Source: an uncultured Parabacteroides sp. | GTDB taxonomy: Bacteria; Bacteroidota; Bacteroidia; Bacteroidales; Tannerellaceae | Direction: 5' to 3' | DNA length: 61,735 nt | Assembly: GCA_910577325.1 (NCBI GenBank) | Contig: CAJTMR010000005.1 | Coordinates: 91,081-152,815 of the forward strand | Shown here: positions 26,869-35,470 of the stretch, in pieces | Layout: every line of letters begins with the position of its first letter | How positions within the stretch are numbered: the first letter of the stretch is position 1 | The notes under the pieces: model-generated | What the model saw: only the letters and a program-made list of their open reading frames with translations | The model's database searches: none | Told to the model about the DNA's origin: nothing | Position numbers and translations under genes: made by a program

Positions 26869-26898
26869 GTTTTTGCAAAAACATTTATGTAATACGCG

Positions 26899-26914
26899 AG
26901 TCTACCAAGAACTA
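26899..26914 (+). repeat. Right copy of the 16-bp leader repeat (fecR side)
   Basis: AGTCTACCAAGAACTA, identical to the reverse complement of 26167-26182. A TTTTTG-containing segment about 25-30 bp upstream may be the fecR -7 box. Confidence 0.8.
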
Positions 26915-27014
26915 AGTCCGCCAAACTACAAAAAGCAATTATTTCAAAAAAAATCACTTTTTCGTTTAGGAGGTTTTTCTGTTCACCAGTCTTTAAGTTA
27001 TAAACAAGACAATA

Positions 27015-28037
27015 ATGGACGAACAAAAACATATCATAAACGAATCTACGCTTGCCGCCTATTTCAACGGCAAACTCCCTTTGCCGGAACAAAAGGAAGT
27101 GGAAGCATGGATCGGACAATCGGAAGAAAACCGGAAGATTGCCCGTGACGTACGATTCATCTGCCAGGCGGCCGATACCCTCGACAGCATCCGGCAAGTC
27201 GACTCGCAAGCGGCTTTGAAAAAGACAAAGGCAAAGATCCGCAAACGAAACAACGTTTCCTGGCTGATCCGTCTACAACAGGTCGCAGCCATTCTTGCCA
27301 TTCCACTGCTCATGGCTACTCTTTATCTCACTTTAAAAGAAGAACCGACCGAATATGTGGAAGTACAAACCAATCCGGGTATGATTGCCAAGCTGGAACT
27401 GCCCGACGGAACGAAAGTGTGGCTCAATTCAAGTTCTTCGCTTCGGCATCCGGTGCGCTTCACCGGTTCCAACCGCGATGTCGAATTAAAGGGAGAAGCC
27501 TATTTCGCCGTACACCCGGACCAATATAAACCATTCATTGTCAACACCCCGTTCAACATACGCGCAGAAGTATTAGGAACCGAGTTCAATATGGAAGCGT
27601 ATGAAACGGAACGGGAAGTAAAGACTACGCTGGTATCGGGTTCGGTCAAGCTGACTTTCCAGACAGACAAAGATGAAGAAAAATCCTACATCCTGAAACC
27701 GGACGAAGAGTTTATTTACAACTACCAAAATAAAAAATTGTCCGTACAGAAGCCCTATGTCCCGACCCTGACTGCATGGAAAGACGGACTGGTCATTTTC
27801 CGCAACACACCGTTCGAAGAGGCACTTAAGGTATTAGGCAAACGCTTCAACGTCGAGTTTGTCATCAAAAACGACAAGCTCTATGAGAACGCTTTCACCG
27901 GACCTTTCGATGGACAGCACCTTCAACTGATACTCGAACATTTCCGGCTTTCATCGGGCATCCAATACCGTTTCATCGATCCGAAAACGGGAAACGGCGA
28001 AAAGGTCGAAGAAAAATCTATCGTAGAACTTTATTGA
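27015..28037 (+). CDS. FecR-family anti-sigma factor / transmembrane signal transducer
   Basis: Inner membrane regulator that holds the ECF sigma factor and receives a signal from the STN domain of the SusC-like transporter encoded downstream. 340 aa: a cytoplasmic N-terminal part (about 1-90), one membrane helix (about residues 94-113, VAAILAIPLLMATLYLTL), a periplasmic FecR domain (PDGTKVWLNSSSSLRHPV, GEAYFAV, LGTEFNMEAY) and a C-terminal DUF4974-like part. It is divergent from the sigma factor and 172 bp upstream of susC, with a hairpin in that gap. Confidence 0.93.
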   Translation: MDEQKHIINESTLAAYFNGKLPLPEQKEVEAWIGQSEENRKIARDVRFICQAADTLDSIRQVDSQAALKKTKAKIRKRNNVSWLIRLQQVAAILAIPLLMATLYLTLKEEPTEYVEVQTNPGMIAKLELPDGTKVWLNSSSSLRHPVRFTGSNRDVELKGEAYFAVHPDQYKPFIVNTPFNIRAEVLGTEFNMEAYETEREVKTTLVSGSVKLTFQTDKDEEKSYILKPDEEFIYNYQNKKLSVQKPYVPTLTAWKDGLVIFRNTPFEEALKVLGKRFNVEFVIKNDKLYENAFTGPFDGQHLQLILEHFRLSSGIQYRFIDPKTGNGEKVEEKSIVELY

Positions 28038-28106
28038 TTGTTAAACCTCATACTCAAAAATCAAGTCAAGATGAACGACACAGACAAGCCACCTTAAAAA
28101 AACATA

Positions 28107-28132
28107 CGGGAAAATATCGGCATATCTTCCCG
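28107..28132 (+). terminator. Intercistronic hairpin between fecR and susC
   Basis: CGGGAA-A-ATAT pairs with ATAT-C-TTCCCG around a CGGC loop. There is no strong T-run, so it may reduce rather than stop transcription into susC, or protect an mRNA end. Confidence 0.45.
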
Positions 28133-28209
28133 CATGAAACTCCCCCTTTTCTTGTTTGGCGACAAGTTCGGGATCTTCATTTTTTTTAACTTCAAAACAT
28201 TACAAATTT

Positions 28210-31200
28210 ATGACAAATTATTTTAGCATCCAACTCTTTAGGAGGCCGTTCTTTTTATGTGCGCTCCTAAAACAAACACTACGCTGTATGAAACTATCCG
28301 CAATCCTGCTGTTCGTCTTTGCAGGACTGGCTTTGGCAACCGAAAGTTACAGCCAATCCACCCTGCTCGACATAAACGCAAAAAACAAAACCGTACAAGA
28401 CGTTTTAGATGAAATCGAAAAGCAATCCGAATACCATTTCTTCTATAACAACAAACAAGTCAATACTTCCCGCATCGTAACGGTAAAAAGTTCGAAGGGA
28501 ACAGTGTTCAACATTCTGGACCAGCTCTTTTCAGGAACTGATATCAGCTACAAAGTACTGGAAAAAAGCATTATACTTTCTCAAAAAGAGACACTCCATA
28601 AAGCCGGAGCCGTACAACAGGACATCCGAAAGATTTCCGGAGTCGTCAAAGATGCCACCGGCATGACGATCATCGGAGCCAATGTCGTTGAAAAAGGAAG
28701 CACCAACGGAACGGTGACCGACGCGGACGGCCGCTTTGAACTTTCCATCCCGTCCAACGCGACATTAACCATCTCCTACATCGGCTACCTCACGCAAAAC
28801 ATCACGGTCGGTAACCATACGCTATTCGACATCACGCTGGAAGAAGACAGTAAGACTTTAGGCGAAGTCGTCGTTACGGCGTTCGGTATCAAGCGGGAAG
28901 AAAAGGCATTGGGATATGCTGTACAAAAAGTGAAGGGAGACGAACTGGCGACTGTCAAAACAGTCGACATCGCGACATCACTGACTGGAAAAGTGGCCGG
29001 TATGAACGTAAAAAACAGTACGGAGTTCAACGCATCCCCGACCGTACTCGTACGCGGTGAAGAGCCACTTATCGTTGTAGACGGTGTGCCCTACAGCAAT
29101 ATATCGTTACGCGACATCGTTTCTGACGACATCGAATCGATCGATGTGTTGAAAGGTGCGACAGCTTCCGCCCTCTACGGCGCACGAGGCGGCTCAGGTG
29201 TCATCATGATCACGACGAAAAAAGGCAGTACGGAAGAAGGCTTGGACATTTCCGTCAACAGCAGCACGATGTTCAACGCCGGATACCTGGCCATACCCGA
29301 AGCCCAAGCCAGCTACAGCTCCGGAACAGGAGGTAAATATGACTCGTACGATTACGTGTGGGGAGACAAACTGGATATCGGCCACACAGCCGTGCAATAC
29401 AACCCCTATACCTACGAATGGGAGGAACAACCGCTCGTTTCGAAAGGGAAAAACAACTTCCGCAACTTCCTGGAACAAGGATTGTCTACCAACAACAACA
29501 TCAGCGTTGCCTGGAAAGGAAAAAACGGAGGTTTCCGCACATCGCTGAACCATGTTTACAGCAAAGGACAATATCCGAACGAAAAGTTGCAAAAGCTGAC
29601 CTATTCGATCACCGGTAATGCCAAATACGGCAACCTGACATTCGAAGGAGGAGCCATCTGGAACAAACGTTTCTATTCTAACGACCGTGGAGCCGGATAC
29701 GGGGGCGGTGGTTACATCTATAACCTGATCGTCTGGACAGGAGCCGACTACGACGTGCGCGACTACCGGGACTACTGGATACAAGGAAAAGAACACCAGC
29801 AACAGAACTGGCGTTACAGCGGATACTACGACAACCCCTATTTCTTGGCTTACGAATGCACACGACAGAATGATTACGACAAACTGAACACATACGCATT
29901 CGCCAAATACGACATCCTGCCTTGGTTGAACGTCTCTACCCGTACAGGTATCGATTTCTACGCCAGCCGTACACAGACCAAAAACCCGATCGGGACAATC
30001 AATGCCGGCAACAAGAACGGCTCGTTCTCCCTTTCCAAAGGAACGGGTTATAGCGTGAACAGCGACTTCATCCTGGCCGCCAACCAGACATTCGGCGATT
30101 TCAACATCGACGGCATGCTGGGTGGAACCGTCTACTACTATTATGACGATTCGATGACGTCGAGCACCAGCAACGGCTTGTCCATCCCCGGCTACTATTC
30201 ACTGAACGCATCCAAGGACCCGGTTTCATCATCCAGTTCCTACAAGAGCAAACGCGTGAACTCCGTCTATGCCAAGTTGTCAATGGCCTGGAACAACCTG
30301 CTCTTTGTCGATGCGACCGGCCGTAACGACTGGTCATCCACATTGCCGGCCGAAACACGCTCTTATTTCTATCCGTCGGTATCCGCCAGCTTGCTCATGT
30401 CCGAATTCATCGACCTGCCCGAACCTTTCACATTCTGGAAGATGAGAGGTTCATGGACCGTAACAAAATCGGACTTGAGCATCTTCGACACGCAACAGGC
30501 CTATAGTGTCTCGACCAACGTATGGAACAAGCTGAACACCGCCACTTACCCGACCTCTTTGCGCAGTTCGACCCTGAAACCCGTCACCGCACGTTCTTAC
30601 GAAATCGGTACGGCTTTCAACGTGTGGAACAACAGGCTGAGATTTGACGTCGCTTACTACAACAAACTGAAATACAACTTGACACGCAACGCGACAATCA
30701 GCTCGGCTTCCGGTTTCTCCAGCACTCTGCTGAACTACGAAGAAGAGCAATTGCGCCGTGGCGTCGAACTGACGATCGGAGCCGACCTGATCCAGACGAA
30801 CGACTGGAAATGGAACGTCAACGTGAACTGGGCAAGAGACCGTTACTTCTACGACAAGGTAGACCCGGTCTACTCGACCCAGAACCAATGGGTACAGGAC
30901 GGACTTCGCTGGGACTGGCTCTCCGTCAGAGACTGGGAACGTGATCCGGACGGAAACATAATCCTCTACAACGGACTTCCGCGCCGAAGCGAATACCAGT
31001 CATTCGCCGGTTATGAATATCCGGACTGGATCTGGGGGATCAACAGTACGTTAAGCTATAAGAATTGGACCTTATACATGGCGTTCGACGGACGTGTCGG
31101 CGGTACGGCTTTCAACCAGACCGAACAGGCCATGTGGAACAGCGGCTCACACCCGAAAAGCGACACACCCGAACGCTACGAAGAGGTCGTGAACGGAAAT

Positions 31201-31599
31201 ATCAACTACATCGCACAGGGAGTCAAGATCGTATCCGGATCTGTCGAATACGATACGGACGGAAACATTGTCAGCGACACACGTGTATTTGCACCCAATG
31301 ACGTACCGGTCTCTTATCAAAGTTTCATCCAAGCTTACGAACCGTGGTCGGGAACTCAGGTATATCAGAACTTCCGGTCTACCACGTTCTTCAAGATCCG
31401 TGAACTGTCGTTGACCTACGCATTCCCGAAGAACCTCTGCAACAAGGTGAACTTGAAAGGAGCCTCCGTTTCGTTCATCGGACAGAACCTGCTGCTGTGG
31501 GCGAAAGAATTCAAATATGCCGACCCGGATGTAGACAAGGACGACCTGAGCTCGCCCTCTCAACGTTTCCTCGGATTTAATGTTAAGTTGGACTTCTAA
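28210..31599 (+). CDS. SusC-like TonB-dependent transporter with an N-terminal STN signalling domain
   Basis: Outer membrane transporter that also signals through FecR. The ATG at 28210 (MTNYFSIQLF) is preferred to an upstream TTG at 28156; a signal sequence follows (AILLFVFAGLALATESYSQ). Order: STN domain (about 45-115, KTVQDVLDEIEKQSEYHFFY), carboxypeptidase-regulatory-like domain (about 135-215, ISGVVKDATGMTIIGANV), TonB box (GEVVVTAFG), plug (PLIVVDGVPYSN, SIDVLKGATASALYGARGG) and barrel ending in KLDF. 1129 aa is typical. susD follows 12 bp later. Substrate unknown; phosphoesterases follow in the same direction. Confidence 0.95.
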   Translation: MTNYFSIQLFRRPFFLCALLKQTLRCMKLSAILLFVFAGLALATESYSQSTLLDINAKNKTVQDVLDEIEKQSEYHFFYNNKQVNTSRIVTVKSSKGTVFNILDQLFSGTDISYKVLEKSIILSQKETLHKAGAVQQDIRKISGVVKDATGMTIIGANVVEKGSTNGTVTDADGRFELSIPSNATLTISYIGYLTQNITVGNHTLFDITLEEDSKTLGEVVVTAFGIKREEKALGYAVQKVKGDELATVKTVDIATSLTGKVAGMNVKNSTEFNASPTVLVRGEEPLIVVDGVPYSNISLRDIVSDDIESIDVLKGATASALYGARGGSGVIMITTKKGSTEEGLDISVNSSTMFNAGYLAIPEAQASYSSGTGGKYDSYDYVWGDKLDIGHTAVQYNPYTYEWEEQPLVSKGKNNFRNFLEQGLSTNNNISVAWKGKNGGFRTSLNHVYSKGQYPNEKLQKLTYSITGNAKYGNLTFEGGAIWNKRFYSNDRGAGYGGGGYIYNLIVWTGADYDVRDYRDYWIQGKEHQQQNWRYSGYYDNPYFLAYECTRQNDYDKLNTYAFAKYDILPWLNVSTRTGIDFYASRTQTKNPIGTINAGNKNGSFSLSKGTGYSVNSDFILAANQTFGDFNIDGMLGGTVYYYYDDSMTSSTSNGLSIPGYYSLNASKDPVSSSSSYKSKRVNSVYAKLSMAWNNLLFVDATGRNDWSSTLPAETRSYFYPSVSASLLMSEFIDLPEPFTFWKMRGSWTVTKSDLSIFDTQQAYSVSTNVWNKLNTATYPTSLRSSTLKPVTARSYEIGTAFNVWNNRLRFDVAYYNKLKYNLTRNATISSASGFSSTLLNYEEEQLRRGVELTIGADLIQTNDWKWNVNVNWARDRYFYDKVDPVYSTQNQWVQDGLRWDWLSVRDWERDPDGNIILYNGLPRRSEYQSFAGYEYPDWIWGINSTLSYKNWTLYMAFDGRVGGTAFNQTEQAMWNSGSHPKSDTPERYEEVVNGNINYIAQGVKIVSGSVEYDTDGNIVSDTRVFAPNDVPVSYQSFIQAYEPWSGTQVYQNFRSTTFFKIRELSLTYAFPKNLCNKVNLKGASVSFIGQNLLLWAKEFKYADPDVDKDDLSSPSQRFLGFNVKLDF

Positions 31600-31611
31600 T
31601 TATTTATTACA

Positions 31612-33156
31612 ATGAAAATCAAACAAATCATATTAGCAACCGCAACAATCGGTTTCATCGGCATGGGCACGCTTTCCTGTACTTCCAAGTTCGACGACTA
31701 CAACACGAACCAGAACGCCACGACCAAAGTGACGCCTGCCATGCTGGCTACCCGGATCATCCTGAACATCATGGAACTGGGAAGAGCCAAAAATTTCGTC
31801 TACGACAACATGCTGAACAAACAGATCGCTTGGGCCGAAGGAGGCTCGGAGAGCGATCAATATAACAAGCTGGGACGTGTCGGATACGGTGCATACACCA
31901 ATCTTACCAACTGCCAGAAAATGTTGCTCGAAGCCGAATCCGCCTCGGAAGAAGTGCAAAATTCTTACAAAGGACTTGCCAAGTTCATCAAAGCCTACCA
32001 GTTGTTTTACCTGAGCATGCGCGTAGGTGACATTCCATACGGCGATTCAAACGGAGCGGAGGCAGGAAATATCAAACCGGTCTACGACACGCAGAAAGAA
32101 GTGATGAAGCAAATCCTGGAAGATCTGGAAGAAGCACAAACGCTTTTCAACGCCGGAAGCAAGTTCGACGGGGACCCCGTTCTAAACGGAGATCCGAAAA
32201 AATGGTTGAAAGTTACTGTCGCCTTTGAAATGAAAGTCCTAATGAACTTGTCTAAAAAAACAAACGATACAGACTTGAGAATCAAGGAACGCTTCGCACA
32301 ACTGGCAAACGGCGGTAACCTGATGACTTCCAACAGCGATAATCTCCAACTGGTGTACAGCAACACCTCCGGACAGCTTTATCCGCTGTATCAGAACGAC
32401 CACATGCAATACCTGATGATCTCGTCGACAATCATCGACCCGCTGAAACGTTTCAACGATTACCGCCTGTTCTACTATGCCGCACCGACCGACTACGCCC
32501 TGGACAACGGCATCCCCGCTTCCGAATGGGACGCCTACCTGGGAATAGACCCGTCGGCTCTCCAAAGCGACAACAACGTGCTCCACGGAGAAGGAAAAGA
32601 TTGCGGTCCGAACGAACGATACCTGCAACCGGAAGGCGAACCGTTGATCCGGATCGGGTATATGGAACAGAACTTCATTCTTGCCGAAGCTGCCCTGAGA
32701 GGTTGGATCGATTCGGGCAACGCTTCCGAATATTACAAGAAAGGTATCCGTGCCAGTATGGAATTTATCGCCGATGTGACTCCCGACAAGGAAGACTACC
32801 ATCATGGACATCCCTTGACAGCCGAATACATCAACGAATATCTCAATCAGGAAGCTATTCAACTGAACGGCAATTTCAACCATGACTTAGAAATGATTCT
32901 CTTGCAAAAATACTTAGGTTCTTACTTGCAACACCCGGATAACGAATGCTTTTTCGATAACCGCAGAACAGGTTATCCGGTCTTGCCGTTGAACCCGGAA
33001 TCGAATCTGAACACCGATCCTAACAAATTGCCGGTACGATGGATGTACCCGCAAAGCGAACTGGACTACAACAAGGAAAACGTCCAGGCAGCCATCGACC
33101 GTCAATACAACGGGAACGACGAGTTCAACCAAATTATGTGGATTTTGCAAGATTAA
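31612..33156 (+). CDS. SusD/RagB-like lipoprotein (partner of the STN-SusC at 28210)
   Basis: Surface glycan- or nutrient-binding lipoprotein. The lipoprotein signal ends at C23 (GTLSC). The sequence is of the SusD_2-like branch (FDDYNTNQNATTKVTP, YQLFYLSMRVGDIPYGDSN, IGYMEQNFILAEAALRGW), which differs from the classic SusD at 2925. 514 aa. The preceding gap is 12 bp, so it is cotranscribed with susC. A perfect 14-bp-stem hairpin follows its stop. Confidence 0.92.
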   Translation: MKIKQIILATATIGFIGMGTLSCTSKFDDYNTNQNATTKVTPAMLATRIILNIMELGRAKNFVYDNMLNKQIAWAEGGSESDQYNKLGRVGYGAYTNLTNCQKMLLEAESASEEVQNSYKGLAKFIKAYQLFYLSMRVGDIPYGDSNGAEAGNIKPVYDTQKEVMKQILEDLEEAQTLFNAGSKFDGDPVLNGDPKKWLKVTVAFEMKVLMNLSKKTNDTDLRIKERFAQLANGGNLMTSNSDNLQLVYSNTSGQLYPLYQNDHMQYLMISSTIIDPLKRFNDYRLFYYAAPTDYALDNGIPASEWDAYLGIDPSALQSDNNVLHGEGKDCGPNERYLQPEGEPLIRIGYMEQNFILAEAALRGWIDSGNASEYYKKGIRASMEFIADVTPDKEDYHHGHPLTAEYINEYLNQEAIQLNGNFNHDLEMILLQKYLGSYLQHPDNECFFDNRRTGYPVLPLNPESNLNTDPNKLPVRWMYPQSELDYNKENVQAAIDRQYNGNDEFNQIMWILQD

Positions 33157-33169
33157 ACATAGCAATAAA

Positions 33170-33207
33170 AAGTTTACCTTTGTGCTTCATTGTACAAAGG
33201 TAAACTT
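33170..33207 (+). terminator. Perfect 14-bp hairpin after susD, overlapping a -7-like box
   Basis: Arms 33170-33183 (AAGTTTACCTTTGT) and 33194-33207 (ACAAAGGTAAACTT) with a 10-nt loop. The left arm contains TACCTTTG (33175-33182), a match to the Bacteroidetes -7 box, 40 bp before the next ATG. It may both end the susCD message and carry the promoter of the phosphoesterase genes. Confidence 0.6.
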
Positions 33208-33221
33208 CAATATTATCAACC

Positions 33222-34289
33222 ATGAAAAAAATACTACTTCTACTCACCGCAAGTCTGTTTTCCTGCATAACGAACACGAAAGCCCAAATCTACCCTGTCC
33301 GCCCCCAACTCTCCGACAAGCACTCTTTTTCCATGATTTTGCTGCCGGACCCGCAGAGTTATAACAAGTTCGATGCGAACCAGCCGCTGTTCGAATTACA
33401 GACAGCCTGGATCGCCAACAGTATCGGGCCGCTGAATGTCAAAGGGGTTCTGTGTACCGGAGACCTGGTCGAGCAAAACGAGATACGGATTCCGGACGGT
33501 GTAAACGGGAATCAGACAAGTGAGGAACAATGGCAAGCCGCTTCCAGGGCATTCGAACGGCTCGACAACAAAATATCTTATGTCATCTGCACTGGGAATC
33601 ACGATTACGGATACGAGAAAGCAGAAAACCGCCTCTGCCGCCTTCCCGATTATTTTCCTTCCGAGCGGAATGGCTGCTGGAAAAAGTCACTGGTCGAGGC
33701 AGGTTTGAACTATCAGGGCATTCCGACTCTTGAAAATGCAGCTTATGAGTTCGAGACAGACACATGGGGAAAACTATTGGTCATCTCGCTCGAATTTGCT
33801 CCGCGTAACGAGGCGATCGAATGGGCGGCCAAAGTTGCCGGTAAATACAAAGACCATAAAGTGATCCTGCTGACACACTCCTATATGTCACCGGAGGCCA
33901 AACGTCACGTCAAGGAAGGTTATAAAATATCACCCGCCAATTACGGAGAAGCCATCTGACAGAAACTGGTCTATCCTTCCTCCAACATCTGTATGGTGAT
34001 ATGCGGACATGAATGCGAGATAGCAGACTACAAGGACAATGTCAGCTTCCGGACTGACAAAAACAGTACTGGCAAGAATGTAGCCCAAATGATGTTCAAC
34101 GCCCAGACCGCCGACGGCCAATGGCATGGCAACGGAGGGGATTGCTGGCTCCGCATCATGGAATTCATGCCGGACGGGAGGACGATCAAGATCAAGACAT
34201 TCTCCCCCTTGTTCGCTCTTTCTCCACTGACATCCGAAAAAGCATGGAGAACAGACTCATACGATCAATTCGACATTACGATCGAGTAA
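33222..34289 (+). pseudogene. Metallophosphoesterase interrupted by an in-frame TGA
   Basis: Calcineurin-like phosphoesterase with a signal peptide (ending TKAQ). The open frame stops at TGA 33957-33959 (codon 246), but coding continues in the same frame to 34289, giving 355 residues if read through. Metal motifs before the stop are LLPDPQSY, CTGDLVEQN, GNHDYGYE and LTHSYM; the last motif, ICGHECE, lies after it. The truncated product would therefore lack a metal ligand. The codon is most simply a TGG (Trp) to TGA change (AI-stop-QKLVYP). There is no insertion or frameshift. A sequencing error or very recent mutation is possible since the rest of the frame is intact. It lies 65 bp after susD and 28 bp before a second phosphoesterase. 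Confidence 0.8.
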
Positions 34290-34317
34290 ACAATTCATAA
34301 ACAAAAACCATTTAAAG

Positions 34318-35313
34318 ATGAAACAACTTCTTATCATCCTTTCATTTGTGCTCGGATGCTTGCAACCGGGCCACGCACAGAAGCCCGCCTTGAAGTTCAA
34401 CAAAGACGGCAAGTTCAAAATCGTACAGTTCACGGACGTACACTACATCCACGGGAACCCCAAGTCAGCCGTTTCCCTCGAACGCATCAACGAAGTACTG
34501 GATGCCGAGAAACCGGACCTGGTGTTATTTACAGGCGACATCATCTACGGCCAACCGGCAGAGCAAGGGATGCGCACGATCCTGAATTTAGTTGCCGGCC
34601 GCAAGATTCCATTCGGCGTGGCATTCGGCAACCACGACGACGAACAGGGACTTACCCGTACCCAGCTATTCGATATCATACAGACGATTCCTTACAACCT
34701 GACCGATTCGGTGGCAGGAGTCGCAGGAGCGACCAACTTTATCCTTCCCCTGAAATCGTCCGACGGGAAGAAAGACGCAGCCATCCTGTATTGTCTGGAC
34801 TCGCATTCATACTCACAGATCAAAGGGATAGGCGGTTACGATTATATCAAGTTCGACCAGATACGATGGTATCGCGAAAACAGTGCGAAATATACGAAAC
34901 AAAACGGTGGCACTCCCCTGCCCTCGCTCGCCTTCTTCCACATCGCCCTGCCGGAATACAACCAGGCAGCATCCGACGAAACGGCTATCCTGGTCGGTAC
35001 ACGAAAGGAAAAAGCCTGCGCTCCGCAACTCAACTCCGGCATGTTCGCCTCGATGAAAGAAATGGGTGATATCTTAGGTGTATTTGTCGGGCACGACCAT
35101 GACGACGACTACGCTGTTTTCTGGAAAGGCATCCTGCTTGCCTACGGCCGTTATACCGGTGGCAACACGGTGTACAACAACCTGAGCAACGGCGCCCGTG
35201 TGATCGAAATGACTGAAGGCGAAAAAAGCTTCAAGACCTGGATTCACCTGAAAGGCGGGGAGATCATCAACACGGTAAATTGCCCGGCGGACTTTATCAA
35301 GAAGAAAGACTGA
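34318..35313 (+). CDS. Secreted metallophosphoesterase (purple-acid-phosphatase-like)
   Basis: Hydrolyses phosphate esters in the periplasm or at the surface. A signal peptide (residues 1-20, ending GHAQ) is followed by all motifs of the calcineurin-like fold: FTDVHY, LFTGDIIYG, AFGNHDDEQ, FFHIALPEY and GHDHDDDY. 331 aa, close to the Dcr2/PAP-like group common in Bacteroidetes. It follows the broken phosphoesterase gene by 28 bp, and both sit behind a SusCD pair, suggesting that the locus handles a phosphorylated substrate (inference). Confidence 0.9.
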   Translation: MKQLLIILSFVLGCLQPGHAQKPALKFNKDGKFKIVQFTDVHYIHGNPKSAVSLERINEVLDAEKPDLVLFTGDIIYGQPAEQGMRTILNLVAGRKIPFGVAFGNHDDEQGLTRTQLFDIIQTIPYNLTDSVAGVAGATNFILPLKSSDGKKDAAILYCLDSHSYSQIKGIGGYDYIKFDQIRWYRENSAKYTKQNGGTPLPSLAFFHIALPEYNQAASDETAILVGTRKEKACAPQLNSGMFASMKEMGDILGVFVGHDHDDDYAVFWKGILLAYGRYTGGNTVYNNLSNGARVIEMTEGEKSFKTWIHLKGGEIINTVNCPADFIKKKD

Positions 35314-35415
35314 GACATTCTTCTTTTGCGATTGGTTTGGGATCAGAACGATACAGAGCGGACCTTGCTGTTGTACAGACACTGAGGCACATTCCGATTT
35401 ATTCCAAATAGAACA

Positions 35416-35456
35416 AAGCCTTGTACTTTCTTCTTAAATGATAAAGTACAAGGCTT
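35416..35456. terminator. Bidirectional terminator between converging genes
   Basis: Perfect 14-bp stem, AAGCCTTGTACTTT (35416-35429) with AAAGTACAAGGCTT (35443-35456), 13-nt loop, placed between the phosphoesterase (plus) and the PPDK_N protein (minus). T-rich on the plus side. Confidence 0.75.
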
Positions 35457-35470
35457 CAATCTTCTTGTTC

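Larger units (their letters stand above)
26154..27014. other. 861-bp divergent intergenic region between sigma factor and fecR
   Basis: Unusually long regulatory gap. It holds a -7 box for the sigma gene (26199-26206, minus), two pairs of inverted repeats near its ends, many TATCAT/ATGATA-type words, and a GC-rich core with three 23-bp-spaced repeats (26567-26622). An ORF on the minus strand (26422-26745) spans the core but looks like translated repeat, so no gene is called. Confidence 0.7.

Noticed and set aside
33957..33959. Selenocysteine codon in the phosphoesterase
   Set aside because: The TGA is not at a catalytic or metal position, no clear SECIS-like hairpin directly follows, and a Trp-to-stop change explains it more simply.
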